NCBI GenBank assembly: GCA_964463355.1
Contig: CAYXBP010000010.1
Location: 1 to 64,000 of the forward strand
DNA: 64,000 bases
Source: Firm-04 sp964463355
GTDB lineage: Bacteria > Bacillota > Clostridia > Oscillospirales > Ruminococcaceae
Reading direction: 5' to 3'
In this document: piece after piece, positions 45,693-53,991 of the stretch
Layout of the letters: each line of letters opens with the position of its first letter
How positions within the stretch are numbered: the stretch's first letter is position 1
Made by a program: the position numbers and the translations under genes
Notes under the pieces: generated by a model
What the model was told of the DNA's origin: nothing
Databases searched by the model: none
The model's input: only the letters and a program-made list of their open reading frames with translations

Positions 45693-46487
45693 ATGTTTGA
45701 TGTGGATGAACAATGGAATGACCTGAAAGGCACGGCACAATCGGTCGTTTCAGCCGTGAAAACAGGGTATCAGGTGATCGACTGGCTGAAAAATCTGAAT
45801 CCGCAGCAGATTCAGGAGCTTGCGGTCAGTGATCCGAGTTTTCAGTTTACTGGTCAGGTGACAGACCTTCGTTTTTTCTCTGAGCATCAGGTCATGTCTA
45901 TGGATATGATCACAGGTATTCAGGATGCGGAGCTGCGATATGCCGTGCAGGATGAATTCAATCGTGCAGCGCGATCGGGACTGATCGAAATTGATCCGCG
46001 TACAAGAACGATCGCTATGACCGATCAGGGAAAAACATACATCGCACAGCCAACCTTTCAGCAGGCTGCGCAGCAGCACTTGTCAAGCACGGCACAACAG
46101 CTTCAGACAAGTATGACAGAGAACATGGGCTTCCCATTAACCGGCAGCATCAATGATCTGCAATTCTTTAATCACGCAGAATCTCTTGATCTTTCCGTTG
46201 TACTGAGTAGTCCGAATTCAGAGGTTGCAGGAAAAGTGCTGCAAGGTTTCCAACAGCTTCAAAAAGAAGGAAAGGTTGCGATCGACGGCTTGAAAGTGAC
46301 ACTGACGGAATCTGGAAAGCAATTTCTTTCTTCTCCGATGATGCAGGCGGCTGCAAGTTCGGTAAAGATCGTCCCGACAGGTGAAGCGATCTCAACCGCG
46401 ATCATTGCTTCCGTCAAAGCAGTCGCAACGGGGCTAAAGACTGGTGTCAACACTGTTCAATCGCTAGGAGCGATTTCTTCAAGATAA
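45693..46487 (+). CDS. unknown ICE protein with duplicated domain (264 aa)
   Basis: I do not recognise this protein. It has two similar halves of about 70 residues: one with FQFTGQVTDLRFF and MTDQGKTYIAQP (about 50-125), one with FPLTGSINDLQFF and LTESGKQFLSSP (about 145-215). Each ends in a winged-helix-like LxExGKxxL strand. A hydrophobic Ala/Val-rich tail closes it. It lies between virD4 and the pilin-like genes, so a transfer-related role is likely. Confidence 0.65.
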   Translation: MFDVDEQWNDLKGTAQSVVSAVKTGYQVIDWLKNLNPQQIQELAVSDPSFQFTGQVTDLRFFSEHQVMSMDMITGIQDAELRYAVQDEFNRAARSGLIEIDPRTRTIAMTDQGKTYIAQPTFQQAAQQHLSSTAQQLQTSMTENMGFPLTGSINDLQFFNHAESLDLSVVLSSPNSEVAGKVLQGFQQLQKEGKVAIDGLKVTLTESGKQFLSSPMMQAAASSVKIVPTGEAISTAIIASVKAVATGLKTGVNTVQSLGAISSR

Positions 46488-46490
46488 AAT

Positions 46491-46506
46491 GTGCTATATG
46501 TAGCAC
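46491..46506 (+). repeat. 16-bp dyad operator-like site, copy 1
   Basis: GTGCTATATGTAGCAC: six-base arms GTGCTA/TAGCAC around TATG. It lies four bases after the stop of the 264-residue gene and just before a terminator. The same sequence, or its reverse with centre CATA, occurs at 53730, 63553 and 63770, and I saw none in the chromosomal part. Confidence 0.7.
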
Positions 46507-46507
46507 A

Positions 46508-46543
46508 AATCGCCGTTTGCACAGCATACGGCGATTATTTTTT
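46508..46543 (+). terminator. intrinsic terminator before the pilin-like genes
   Basis: AATCGCCGT (46508-46516) pairs with ACGGCGATT (46528-46536), followed by ATTTTTTG. A second CATCGG/CCGATG stem (46549-46571) follows without a T tract. The remaining leader to 46683 holds no clear promoter. Confidence 0.8.
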
Positions 46544-46683
46544 GCTCACATCGGTGTGCGCAGCCGATGTTATATATACGATCAATCCTTGAAAGGGGGA
46601 ATGTCCTGCTTTATCGCTGTAGCACAGCAATCGTCCGTTCGTCCGAACATCAACCATAATACATTCAGAAAGGATTTTTTATC

Positions 46684-47055
46684 ATGAAAAAGGCTACCAA
46701 CAACATCAAATCTGCTCACAGAGCAAAGCGTATCGCCAAGATCAAGGTGTCGATCATGACAACGCTGCTGACACTCGCAACCCTGTTCTGCACTGGCATC
46801 ACAGCTTTTGCAGACAATTCCGAAAACTCTGCGCCGACTGGCACAGGCGGCACAAGCACCATGAGTTCTCTGGTGGGTGTTGTGTTCTGGATCGTTCGCG
46901 GTGCAATTCTGATCATCGGCGGTGCGCCTGCACTGATCAAGATTGTGCAGGGTCAGAACGATGAAAACCCGCGTGACCGCAATGCCGGTATCGCAACACT
47001 TGTAATCACAGGCTTTGCGTTCGCTGCAACTTTCCTTATTCAGAATTTGATCTGA
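46684..47055 (+). CDS. VirB2-like pilin-type membrane protein 1
   Basis: This 123-residue protein has a long signal peptide ending near TAFADN, a short Gly/Thr/Ser-rich segment, and two transmembrane helices joined by IVQGQNDENPRDRNAG. That arrangement matches VirB2/TrcC-like and Maff2-type proteins of Gram-positive ICEs. It is followed by a shorter relative. AGAAAGGA precedes its ATG. Confidence 0.75.
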   Translation: MKKATNNIKSAHRAKRIAKIKVSIMTTLLTLATLFCTGITAFADNSENSAPTGTGGTSTMSSLVGVVFWIVRGAILIIGGAPALIKIVQGQNDENPRDRNAGIATLVITGFAFAATFLIQNLI

Positions 47056-47121
47056 TATGATCAGGCTGATCGGGGCGGCAGCGATGCCGCCCTACAGCTT
47101 CCGTCAGAAAGGAAATAATAT

Positions 47122-47358
47122 ATGATATCACTGTTATTATCCACGCCGACAACAAATGCTGATCTGACTTGGCTGACAACAGTTTGTCTTTGGATCGCTC
47201 GCAGTATCGTGCTCGTTGTGTTCTGCGGATTTGGCTTATATCGCCTTGTCAAAGGGCAATCAAACGAGGATGCAAGAGAACGAGCCGAAGGTTTGTCGCT
47301 TATCGCAGTCGGCGGCATCATATTTGCGGCAACCTTTGCAATCGCTGCAATCTTTTAG
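47122..47358 (+). CDS. VirB2-like pilin-type membrane protein 2
   Basis: This 78-residue relative of the preceding gene has two helices joined by VKGQSNEDARERAEG, and ends AATFAIAAIF like the other's AATFLIQNLI. It lacks a typical signal peptide. GAAAGGAA precedes the ATG. Tandem pilin-like genes may be major and minor subunits or a duplication. Confidence 0.75.
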   Translation: MISLLLSTPTTNADLTWLTTVCLWIARSIVLVVFCGFGLYRLVKGQSNEDARERAEGLSLIAVGGIIFAATFAIAAIF

Positions 47359-47371
47359 GAGGGGTTTATCT

Positions 47372-48631
47372 ATGGAACTACAGCGAAAGGATCGCATAAT
47401 AAAAATCGTCATGGGGATTATCTTTCTGTTTCTGGCGGCATTTTCGCTGCCGTTTCAGAATACGCTCCATGCCGAGGCTTATACCGATCAAAACACCTAT
47501 AATATCAGCGATAACTGGTATGACCTCCAAAATGTCGCAGTCAATTTCTGGAATTGGGCGCACAATGATCTAAGATATCCAATCATCGCACAGCTCAATT
47601 CCATTGAAAGCACCTTGTCCGCAAGCGGCATCGCAGACACAAGTTCAAAACTTGACAGCATCGAATCGACCGTATCAAGCATAGATGTTGCAGGCGATAT
47701 CCAGTCTTTCTATGATTCTAAGACAGCCGAGGGCAGCACGGAAATTGAACTAGAACCGATTAAATTCACAAAGAATAAAATCGACCTTGCCAACAGGATG
47801 TGGGGGTGGGTCGGAAAGGTACTGTCAGCAGGCGGTAATCTCTCAAAAGCAAATTTCTCAAACTACAGCGTTTCATTGGGGGTTGATATTGATGATATCG
47901 AGAACGATTATTCCGCGCTCATTGATGCAATGAAGATTGTCGCATACAGTATTGTACTCCTTTTCTTCTCTGTCAGCTTAATTGAGTCCACGATAAAGTA
48001 CGAGATCGTCACAATCAAGGGCGGCGTGATGCTGTTCGGAAGGCTGCTGATCTCTAAGATCATCATTGACTTATCATCGACATTTTGCACTCGTATTATC
48101 GGTGTTGTCGAATGGGCATCCAAGCTCGCGATAGAAAGCATGAATATTACTACGCAGACGCAAGCATTGAGCACAGACATCGCAGCGACATCTGAAAGCA
48201 AACTCTGGGTGATTGGAAAGATTATTGATTTCTTTGGATCATTAGCAATTATTCCAGAATACTTAATGATTGCCTTAGTCATTATCATTGTCAGTATGTG
48301 TGTGCTAGGAAAGCTGTCTTTGCGCAGTGTTCAGCTTGCACTTATGACAGCCGTATCACCGATCTTCTTTGCGTGTGCGAGCACAGAGGTCACGAAACAC
48401 TATTTCAGGAATTTTATCACTGGTTTTCTGCAATGTGCAATGCAGATTCTCTTTATGGTGATTGTGTATGCTATGGGATCAGCCATGCTCGGCAGCGATG
48501 CAGTCGGCGGCAATGTGCTAAACGCATTTAACAGCACTTATCTCAATACAAGTCGAGCTATCATAATCTATGTTGTCATGGGAATCCTGATCGTAAAGCC
48601 GCCGAAATTCCTGACAAATATGCTGAATTGA
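47372..48631 (+). CDS. VirB6/TrbL-like mating-channel membrane protein
   Basis: A signal-like N-terminal helix (cut near HAEAYT) is followed by an outside segment of about 170 residues and then at least five transmembrane helices in the C-terminal half. This is the plan of Gram-positive VirB6-like proteins that form the inner-membrane channel. Length is 419. TAGGAGG precedes ATG 47372; the frame extends to 47216 over the pilin gene. It is placed between pilin-like and PrgI/VirB4 genes as expected. Confidence 0.78.
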   Translation: MELQRKDRIIKIVMGIIFLFLAAFSLPFQNTLHAEAYTDQNTYNISDNWYDLQNVAVNFWNWAHNDLRYPIIAQLNSIESTLSASGIADTSSKLDSIESTVSSIDVAGDIQSFYDSKTAEGSTEIELEPIKFTKNKIDLANRMWGWVGKVLSAGGNLSKANFSNYSVSLGVDIDDIENDYSALIDAMKIVAYSIVLLFFSVSLIESTIKYEIVTIKGGVMLFGRLLISKIIIDLSSTFCTRIIGVVEWASKLAIESMNITTQTQALSTDIAATSESKLWVIGKIIDFFGSLAIIPEYLMIALVIIIVSMCVLGKLSLRSVQLALMTAVSPIFFACASTEVTKHYFRNFITGFLQCAMQILFMVIVYAMGSAMLGSDAVGGNVLNAFNSTYLNTSRAIIIYVVMGILIVKPPKFLTNMLN

Positions 48632-48641
48632 GGTGAGCGTA

Positions 48642-49493
48642 TTGAATGATTCTATCAAAATGATCGTTGGCTGCGTGATTGCCGCCGTTGTTCTGATTGG
48701 CGGAATCGTAACATCATCACGCCGCGATCCGCATGAAGAAACAATAACAGCCGAGGATGCGGACTATGATGAAACAGAGCCGATCGAAACTACAACGACT
48801 GAAGCAAAAGCTGAATTCGATGAAATCGTGCATATCGACTTATTTTCAAATATCTCCGTATATGCAGCAGGCATTTATCCCGACATTGAAAACATAGCTA
48901 TCACAGCCGATCCAGAGGACAGCGTGGCAAGGAAAGTCACCTATTCTTTTTCTTCTGTCGAAGATTTCACACCGACAGGAGCAGAAGCAATCATCGAGGT
49001 TGACACAACCGAAATTGACGAATACCTGACGATCCGCAATTTCATCCCTACAAGCAGAACAATGACATATGAAATTGATCCGCTGACAATGGTTTCCTAT
49101 CTCGTTCAGCAGCGGCAGTTCAATTCTGAGGTGCGGAAAAGCTGCATCAAAGCTGCGGCTGAAGCAGTGACAGGATCGGAGGATGCAGCACCTATGCAGC
49201 TCACACTGCTTCTTCCTCAGAAGGAGACAGTCTTTGATCCTGTCGAAAAATCATATGCAGGCTTATATGGATTAGAATGCTTCTTTGCATATGACGGAGG
49301 TGTTCGATGCGGTTTTGCCTGCCCTAGCATCAATCCTGACGGCAGCGTGTATATGATCGACACAGCAGTTTCAGAAACTTATAAAGACACAAGCAGCGCA
49401 TATGCAGCATTAGTCGATTCCAGATTGGAAACAGAATCGCTCCTAGCCATTATGCTGCCTGTTCCTGTATCAGAGGTGAATGAAAATGATTAA
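48642..49493 (+). CDS. membrane-anchored T4SS-region protein, unknown
   Basis: One N-terminal transmembrane helix (about 8-25) leads to an acidic Thr/Glu-rich linker and an outside domain of about 220 residues with DYDETEPIETTTTEAKAE near its start. GAGGTG (48630-48635) favours the TTG at 48642; a GTG at 48633 is also in frame but overlaps the GAGGTG. By place and topology it could fill a VirB8-like role, but no similarity was recognised. Confidence 0.65.
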   Translation: MNDSIKMIVGCVIAAVVLIGGIVTSSRRDPHEETITAEDADYDETEPIETTTTEAKAEFDEIVHIDLFSNISVYAAGIYPDIENIAITADPEDSVARKVTYSFSSVEDFTPTGAEAIIEVDTTEIDEYLTIRNFIPTSRTMTYEIDPLTMVSYLVQQRQFNSEVRKSCIKAAAEAVTGSEDAAPMQLTLLLPQKETVFDPVEKSYAGLYGLECFFAYDGGVRCGFACPSINPDGSVYMIDTAVSETYKDTSSAYAALVDSRLETESLLAIMLPVPVSEVNEND

Positions 49494-49815
49494 AGTACGC
49501 ATTACAAAAAATATCATCCGAAAGGGTGAGGTCGGTTTCGGTCTGAGTCTGTCGCAGATCATCATGGGGGTCTGTGCGCTTGCGGTCGGGATCGGAATGT
49601 TTCTTCTTTTGAGGGATTCCGTTTCAACAAATCTGCTCATGACACTGATCTTTGTTGTTATGGCATTGTTTCTCGGATTCGGTATTGTCAAAATCAACGG
49701 TATGTCACTTTTCAAGCTGCTGTTCAGCAGCTTGAAAGGCTCTGACAAGCGACCGTACTGCATTGAGGGGGTGTATCACAATGTTCAATCTGATCGGCGG
49801 CAAAAAAGAAAATAA
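49486..49815 (+). CDS. PrgI/VirB3-like membrane protein
   Basis: A small protein (109 residues) with two adjacent transmembrane helices near the middle follows the PrgI plan, and lies directly before the VirB4 gene as PrgI genes do. ATG 49486 is seven bases after GAGGTG; ATG 49480 is in frame but too close. The gene overlaps the previous one by eight bases and the VirB4 start by 35 bases, showing tight coupling. Confidence 0.75.
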   Translation: MIKVRITKNIIRKGEVGFGLSLSQIIMGVCALAVGIGMFLLLRDSVSTNLLMTLIFVVMALFLGFGIVKINGMSLFKLLFSSLKGSDKRPYCIEGVYHNVQSDRRQKRK

Positions 49816-52189
49816 TGCCGCAGGCTACTACGAGAAAAAAGTGACCCTGCCGAAAACGGCGCAGGACACAATTCCATTTATCGAGGCATACGACAATGGT
49901 TTGTTCCTTGTTGCGGAAAATACTTATACGCTGCTGTTTACTTTCAGCAATCTGGATTACTCGCTGCTGCGTGAGGAAGAACAGCGCGGACTGTATGCTG
50001 ACTACCAGAAGCTCATGAACGCGCTGCCAACTGATATTTCGTATCAGGAATTTATCATGAATGACAGCATCAATTTGCAAAGGCTGCGCAGCACGCTCAT
50101 GCCGAAAAATGCGCAATTCAGCGATATCAGCCGAAACTACGGCGAACTTATGGAGGATGTGATCCAGAAATCTGCATCTGCCTGCGCCGATAAAATCATG
50201 ATCATCGCAATGAGCTACAAGCCGCAGACTGCTGTCGATAATGTCAATGTACTGTTCAAGTATTACCGCGAGCTGCAAACATATTTCAGCCGTCTGAAGG
50301 TCGAAACGCATCAGCTCATGCCCGAAGATGTCTTTCGGATTCTGCACCGATATTATCATCCGTTTGACGATGTAGAGTTTCTTCTTCCGTCGAATTTCTA
50401 TGCACGCGGCAGACGGATCAAGGACTATATCGCGCCCTCGATGTTCAATTTCAAGGCAAAAGAGGTCGAGGTCGGGGAAGCGTTCACACGCATCCTGTTC
50501 GTGCAGCGGTATGACCGCGATATGAACGATGAATTCCTGAAGGACTTGACCGATAACAATTTCAAAATCGCCGTTTCCAAGCATATTGCTCGCATCGACA
50601 AGGGAGATGCTTTGGAAAAGGTACGAAAAGAAATCTTCGATGTGCAGGCACAGATTCAGAAGCGCATGGAGGATAACCACAAGCGCGGCGGCAATTTCAT
50701 TCCGTTCCGTCTGACCGATAAGCTGAAAGAATTGGAGGATTTGCAGGATCAGCTCTCAGGCAGCTCGCTTGAACTGTTTGAGGTATCTATCTTTGTGTCG
50801 ATCTCCGCACAGACAAAAGAAGATTTGGAAGAACTGACAAAGGCGATCAAAACAAAGGCTGCAAAGCATCAGGTTGTGCTGTCGGTGCTGACGCGACAGC
50901 AGGAAAAAGGCATGGCATCTGTTTTGCCGTTTGCTCACTGCCGTTTCAGCGTAAAGACTGGCAATTCCGTGAGCACCTATCTGCTGACTGATGCTGCTGG
51001 GATTCTGATTCCTTTTTCCTACCGATCTTATTTCACAGATGAAGGCATCTGGTACGGAAAAAACGCTGTCACAAACAGCGCGATCATCCTTGATCGTACC
51101 GATGAAATGAACAGCAACGGCTTTGTAGTCGGTACATCAGGCAGCGGCAAGTCGGTATTTGCAAAACTGGAAATTTCTGAGGTCATGCTGAAATATCCGA
51201 ATGACGAGATCATTGTCATTGATCCTGAAAACGAATACCGCGTGCTCGCGCAAAAGGAAAATTATGACGGTGAGATTTTGAAGGTTGCGGCGAACAGTCC
51301 GACAAAATTCAATATTTTCGACATTGATCTTTCTTTTTCGGAGGAAGGCAAGGACGCTGTTGCCTTGAAATCGGAGTTTATCATGACTGTCATCGAAACG
51401 GCAAAGGGAATGCGGCTTACCTCAGACGAACGCTCGCTGATCGACCGCTGCGTGCGTGCAGCATACCACGATTATATTAACGATCCTGCGCACAATCCTG
51501 AGAAACTGCCTACACTGACGACATTTTACAATCTGCTGCTAGAGCAGCCAGAGGACATTGCAAAGCAGCTTGCTCTGGTGTTAGAGCTTTATGTAACAGG
51601 ATCGTTCACCTCATTTGCCGATCGCACCAATGTCAATGTATCGAAAAAGTTTATCGTCATCGACATTTTTGATATGGGCGATCAGCTCCGCGCAGTCGGG
51701 CTACAGGTCATTTTGGAATTCGTCTGGCAGCGTGTAATCCAGAACAAGAAGCGCGGTGTGCGCACTTGGCTCTGGAATGATGAATTCTCTGTCATGTTCA
51801 ATGACGATTCAAGCTCTGGCGAGATGCAGTCGGGCAAGTTTTTCGTGAAGGTCTATTCCAGAATCAGAAAACACGGCGGTGTCGCAACTGGCATCACGCA
51901 GAATATCAAAGAGATTCTTGCTTCTCCACAGGCTGTTTCTATGCTGAGTAATTCGGAATTCATTGTTCTGCTTCAGCAGAAATCGGAGAATCTGAAAGAA
52001 CTGGTCAATCTGTTTGAACTGTCACCGTCGCAGGAAGCCTATCTGAAAACAGGTGATAAAGGAACAGGCTTGATTATCTGCGGTCGCAAGATCATCCCCT
52101 TTGATAAAACAATCCCTCATGAGGGGCGTATTTATCAGATGATCTCTACAGATTTCAAGGAGCTGCAAGAGCAGACAGGCAACACATAA
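49781..52189 (+). CDS. VirB4-like conjugation ATPase
   Basis: This 802-residue ATPase powers pilus or channel assembly. The N-terminal half is the VirB4-specific domain, and the C-terminal half is the motor with Walker A VVGTSGSGKSVFAK (about 448-460), EIIVIDPENEYRVL, and Walker B-like TWLWNDEFSVMF. GAGGGGGTG precedes ATG 49781; the frame extends to 49763. No VirB1-like cell-wall hydrolase gene follows, which is unusual. Confidence 0.92.
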   Translation: MFNLIGGKKENNAAGYYEKKVTLPKTAQDTIPFIEAYDNGLFLVAENTYTLLFTFSNLDYSLLREEEQRGLYADYQKLMNALPTDISYQEFIMNDSINLQRLRSTLMPKNAQFSDISRNYGELMEDVIQKSASACADKIMIIAMSYKPQTAVDNVNVLFKYYRELQTYFSRLKVETHQLMPEDVFRILHRYYHPFDDVEFLLPSNFYARGRRIKDYIAPSMFNFKAKEVEVGEAFTRILFVQRYDRDMNDEFLKDLTDNNFKIAVSKHIARIDKGDALEKVRKEIFDVQAQIQKRMEDNHKRGGNFIPFRLTDKLKELEDLQDQLSGSSLELFEVSIFVSISAQTKEDLEELTKAIKTKAAKHQVVLSVLTRQQEKGMASVLPFAHCRFSVKTGNSVSTYLLTDAAGILIPFSYRSYFTDEGIWYGKNAVTNSAIILDRTDEMNSNGFVVGTSGSGKSVFAKLEISEVMLKYPNDEIIVIDPENEYRVLAQKENYDGEILKVAANSPTKFNIFDIDLSFSEEGKDAVALKSEFIMTVIETAKGMRLTSDERSLIDRCVRAAYHDYINDPAHNPEKLPTLTTFYNLLLEQPEDIAKQLALVLELYVTGSFTSFADRTNVNVSKKFIVIDIFDMGDQLRAVGLQVILEFVWQRVIQNKKRGVRTWLWNDEFSVMFNDDSSSGEMQSGKFFVKVYSRIRKHGGVATGITQNIKEILASPQAVSMLSNSEFIVLLQQKSENLKELVNLFELSPSQEAYLKTGDKGTGLIICGRKIIPFDKTIPHEGRIYQMISTDFKELQEQTGNT

Positions 52190-52210
52190 CTGAGGAAAGG
52201 AGCTGTTATT

Positions 52211-52555
52211 TTGAACCATAATAAGGAATGGCAGCAGTTTCTTCGCCGCTTGCAGTCGGAATTTTCCGTACAAAGCTACAGCGTATATTCGGGCGACGGA
52301 TGCAATATGCAGCTTCAGCTCGGAGAATCGCTGCCGCAATATCTGATCGAGGAATACCTATCATACCATTGCACCACGGTCACAGCCGATGTGACAGGCA
52401 GCCGCATGATCACGCGGCTGTCTGTCGGCGGCACGATTCTTCTGATCGTGCTGCATTCAAAATATCAAAGCGGACTGACAGAAAACGAAGCGCGATATAT
52501 CCTCAATGACATGAACGCGCTGATTGAATCGCTCGGAAAGGAGGATAAGGCTTGA
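52211..52555 (+). CDS. hypothetical ICE protein (114 aa)
   Basis: The gene starts at TTG 52211 after AAAGGAG and ends within the start of the next gene (overlap TTGA). It has a helical N terminus followed by strands TVTADVTGSRMITRLSV and a hydrophobic TILLIVLHS. No signal peptide is seen. No family recognised. Confidence 0.65.
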   Translation: MNHNKEWQQFLRRLQSEFSVQSYSVYSGDGCNMQLQLGESLPQYLIEEYLSYHCTTVTADVTGSRMITRLSVGGTILLIVLHSKYQSGLTENEARYILNDMNALIESLGKEDKA

Positions 52556-53727
52556 ACATTGTATTTTTAACACACAATAAGCAACGCAGGAATGTCGATG
52601 CAATCATGAAGAATACCACGCATACTGTTCTCGGATATGAAGCCGTGATTCGCGGCACGACCGTAACAAGAATACTGGATCATCATATGCCGCACTGTGT
52701 TGTCATCATGGATGATGTGCAGGAGAAAGAAGGTATCACAAAATCCGATGTAATCACGCTGCTTCATGCAAAAAGACCGACGCTGCGGATTGTCCGTATC
52801 ACGGCGCACCCGTCATTGGAACATTTATCTTTTTTGAAGGATAACGCTGTCTATGATGTGATCCCTACGCTCAAAGAGCTGACCGATGTGCTGAATGCAC
52901 CGATGACGGAAGCAGATATTGATACGCAGATCGCGGAGCTTGAAGAACAGTTCGCTGCATCCGCGGCGGCTGCGCCGCAGGATATCGGCATTGATTCGTC
53001 CGATTTTCAGCCTGTGCAGCTTACCTTTCCTGCCGTTACAACGATTGATTTCGATGCCGATACGATAGAACGCAGAGTATCACCTGTCGGCATGGCAGAT
53101 TCCGCACATTTTTCGGTCGGGATTGCACAGCTTCAGCATCACAACGGCTGCACACACACGGCATTTGAGATCGCAGCACTGCTGTCAAAGAAAATGTCTG
53201 TCTGTGTGGTGGTTTACGATCCCGAAACATATCACAATCTTGCATTATTCCATGAACTTGATCCAGAGCGCATCAAAGACGGTCTAAAGGTGCATGGCAT
53301 CATGGTATATCCGAAAGAGAAAATGGCAGATATTCAGCAGCAATACGCTTGCAAAATCTGCGACTATTCTTTTCTTCGGAAGGAAGATCGCAAATCCTAT
53401 GCCGCGAACGATGTGCAATGTATGCTCTGCTCGGCGGCAGAGTGGGATATCTCCACGACCATGAAATTTATCAATTATCCGATAGACGGTATGAATGTGC
53501 GGAAGATCGTTTACTTGTTTCCGCGTGTTTCAAAGGCAAAATTCATCGGCTATAACAAGCAGATGCTCCGTGCAGGCTGTGTCGCCTATCGTCTGCACGG
53601 CAGCGAGGACTGGCTGACACCGTGCGCAGAAAATATCGCAGTCTATCAGCATATTATGCAGGCTCGCATGGCAGAATCGGCATTGTCGACAAAAAAAGAA
53701 AAGCGCGGATTGCTCCGCAGAAGCTAA
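52552..53727 (+). CDS. receiver-like / degenerate ParA-like (TadZ-type) protein
   Basis: The start is TTG 52552 (AAGGATAAGG upstream). The N-terminal 120 residues resemble a response-regulator receiver (MNIVFLTHNK, VVIMDDVQE), and the C-terminal half resembles a ParA/MinD-fold protein whose P-loop has degenerated to VGIAQLQHHNGCTHTAFE. This two-part plan is like TadZ localisation proteins. A four-cysteine cluster (CKICDYS, CMLC) is an added oddity, perhaps a metal site. It may place the secretion apparatus at a cell site; this is inference. Confidence 0.65.
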   Translation: MNIVFLTHNKQRRNVDAIMKNTTHTVLGYEAVIRGTTVTRILDHHMPHCVVIMDDVQEKEGITKSDVITLLHAKRPTLRIVRITAHPSLEHLSFLKDNAVYDVIPTLKELTDVLNAPMTEADIDTQIAELEEQFAASAAAAPQDIGIDSSDFQPVQLTFPAVTTIDFDADTIERRVSPVGMADSAHFSVGIAQLQHHNGCTHTAFEIAALLSKKMSVCVVVYDPETYHNLALFHELDPERIKDGLKVHGIMVYPKEKMADIQQQYACKICDYSFLRKEDRKSYAANDVQCMLCSAAEWDISTTMKFINYPIDGMNVRKIVYLFPRVSKAKFIGYNKQMLRAGCVAYRLHGSEDWLTPCAENIAVYQHIMQARMAESALSTKKEKRGLLRRS

Positions 53728-53729
53728 TT

Positions 53730-53745
53730 GTGCTACATATAGCAC
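53730..53745 (+). repeat. 16-bp dyad operator-like site, copy 2
   Basis: GTGCTACATATAGCAC, the reverse complement of copy 1. Flanking bases extend the arms to TTGTGCTA/TAGCACAA. It fills most of the 39-base gap before the 74-residue gene, and no terminator accompanies it here. Confidence 0.7.
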
Positions 53746-53766
53746 AACCGACATGGAGGAAAAGCA

Positions 53767-53991
53767 ATGGATCGAATCAATGAAAACGGCATCCGCGAGG
53801 TGCTTTGTGAAGCGGACGGAAAATGGTATGAAGATACTATTTTTGAAAATGGGCAGCGTTTCTTCCTCGATGAACGCCCTGATCGTTTCCAATATTATCC
53901 TGTCGATGACGATGAATCACATGAATCATTCATACAGTCGTTGATCGAGGAAGAATCTGCTGCTTCGGGAAAGGAGCAGGGAAATGCCTAA
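53767..53991 (+). CDS. small acidic hypothetical protein (74 aa)
   Basis: The gene has ATGGAGG upstream of ATG 53767 and overlaps the next gene by eight bases. The product is acidic with YYPVDDDESHESF and no membrane segment. I do not recognise it. The position just before an antirestriction-like gene would suit an accessory role. Confidence 0.6.
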   Translation: MDRINENGIREVLCEADGKWYEDTIFENGQRFFLDERPDRFQYYPVDDDESHESFIQSLIEEESAASGKEQGNA

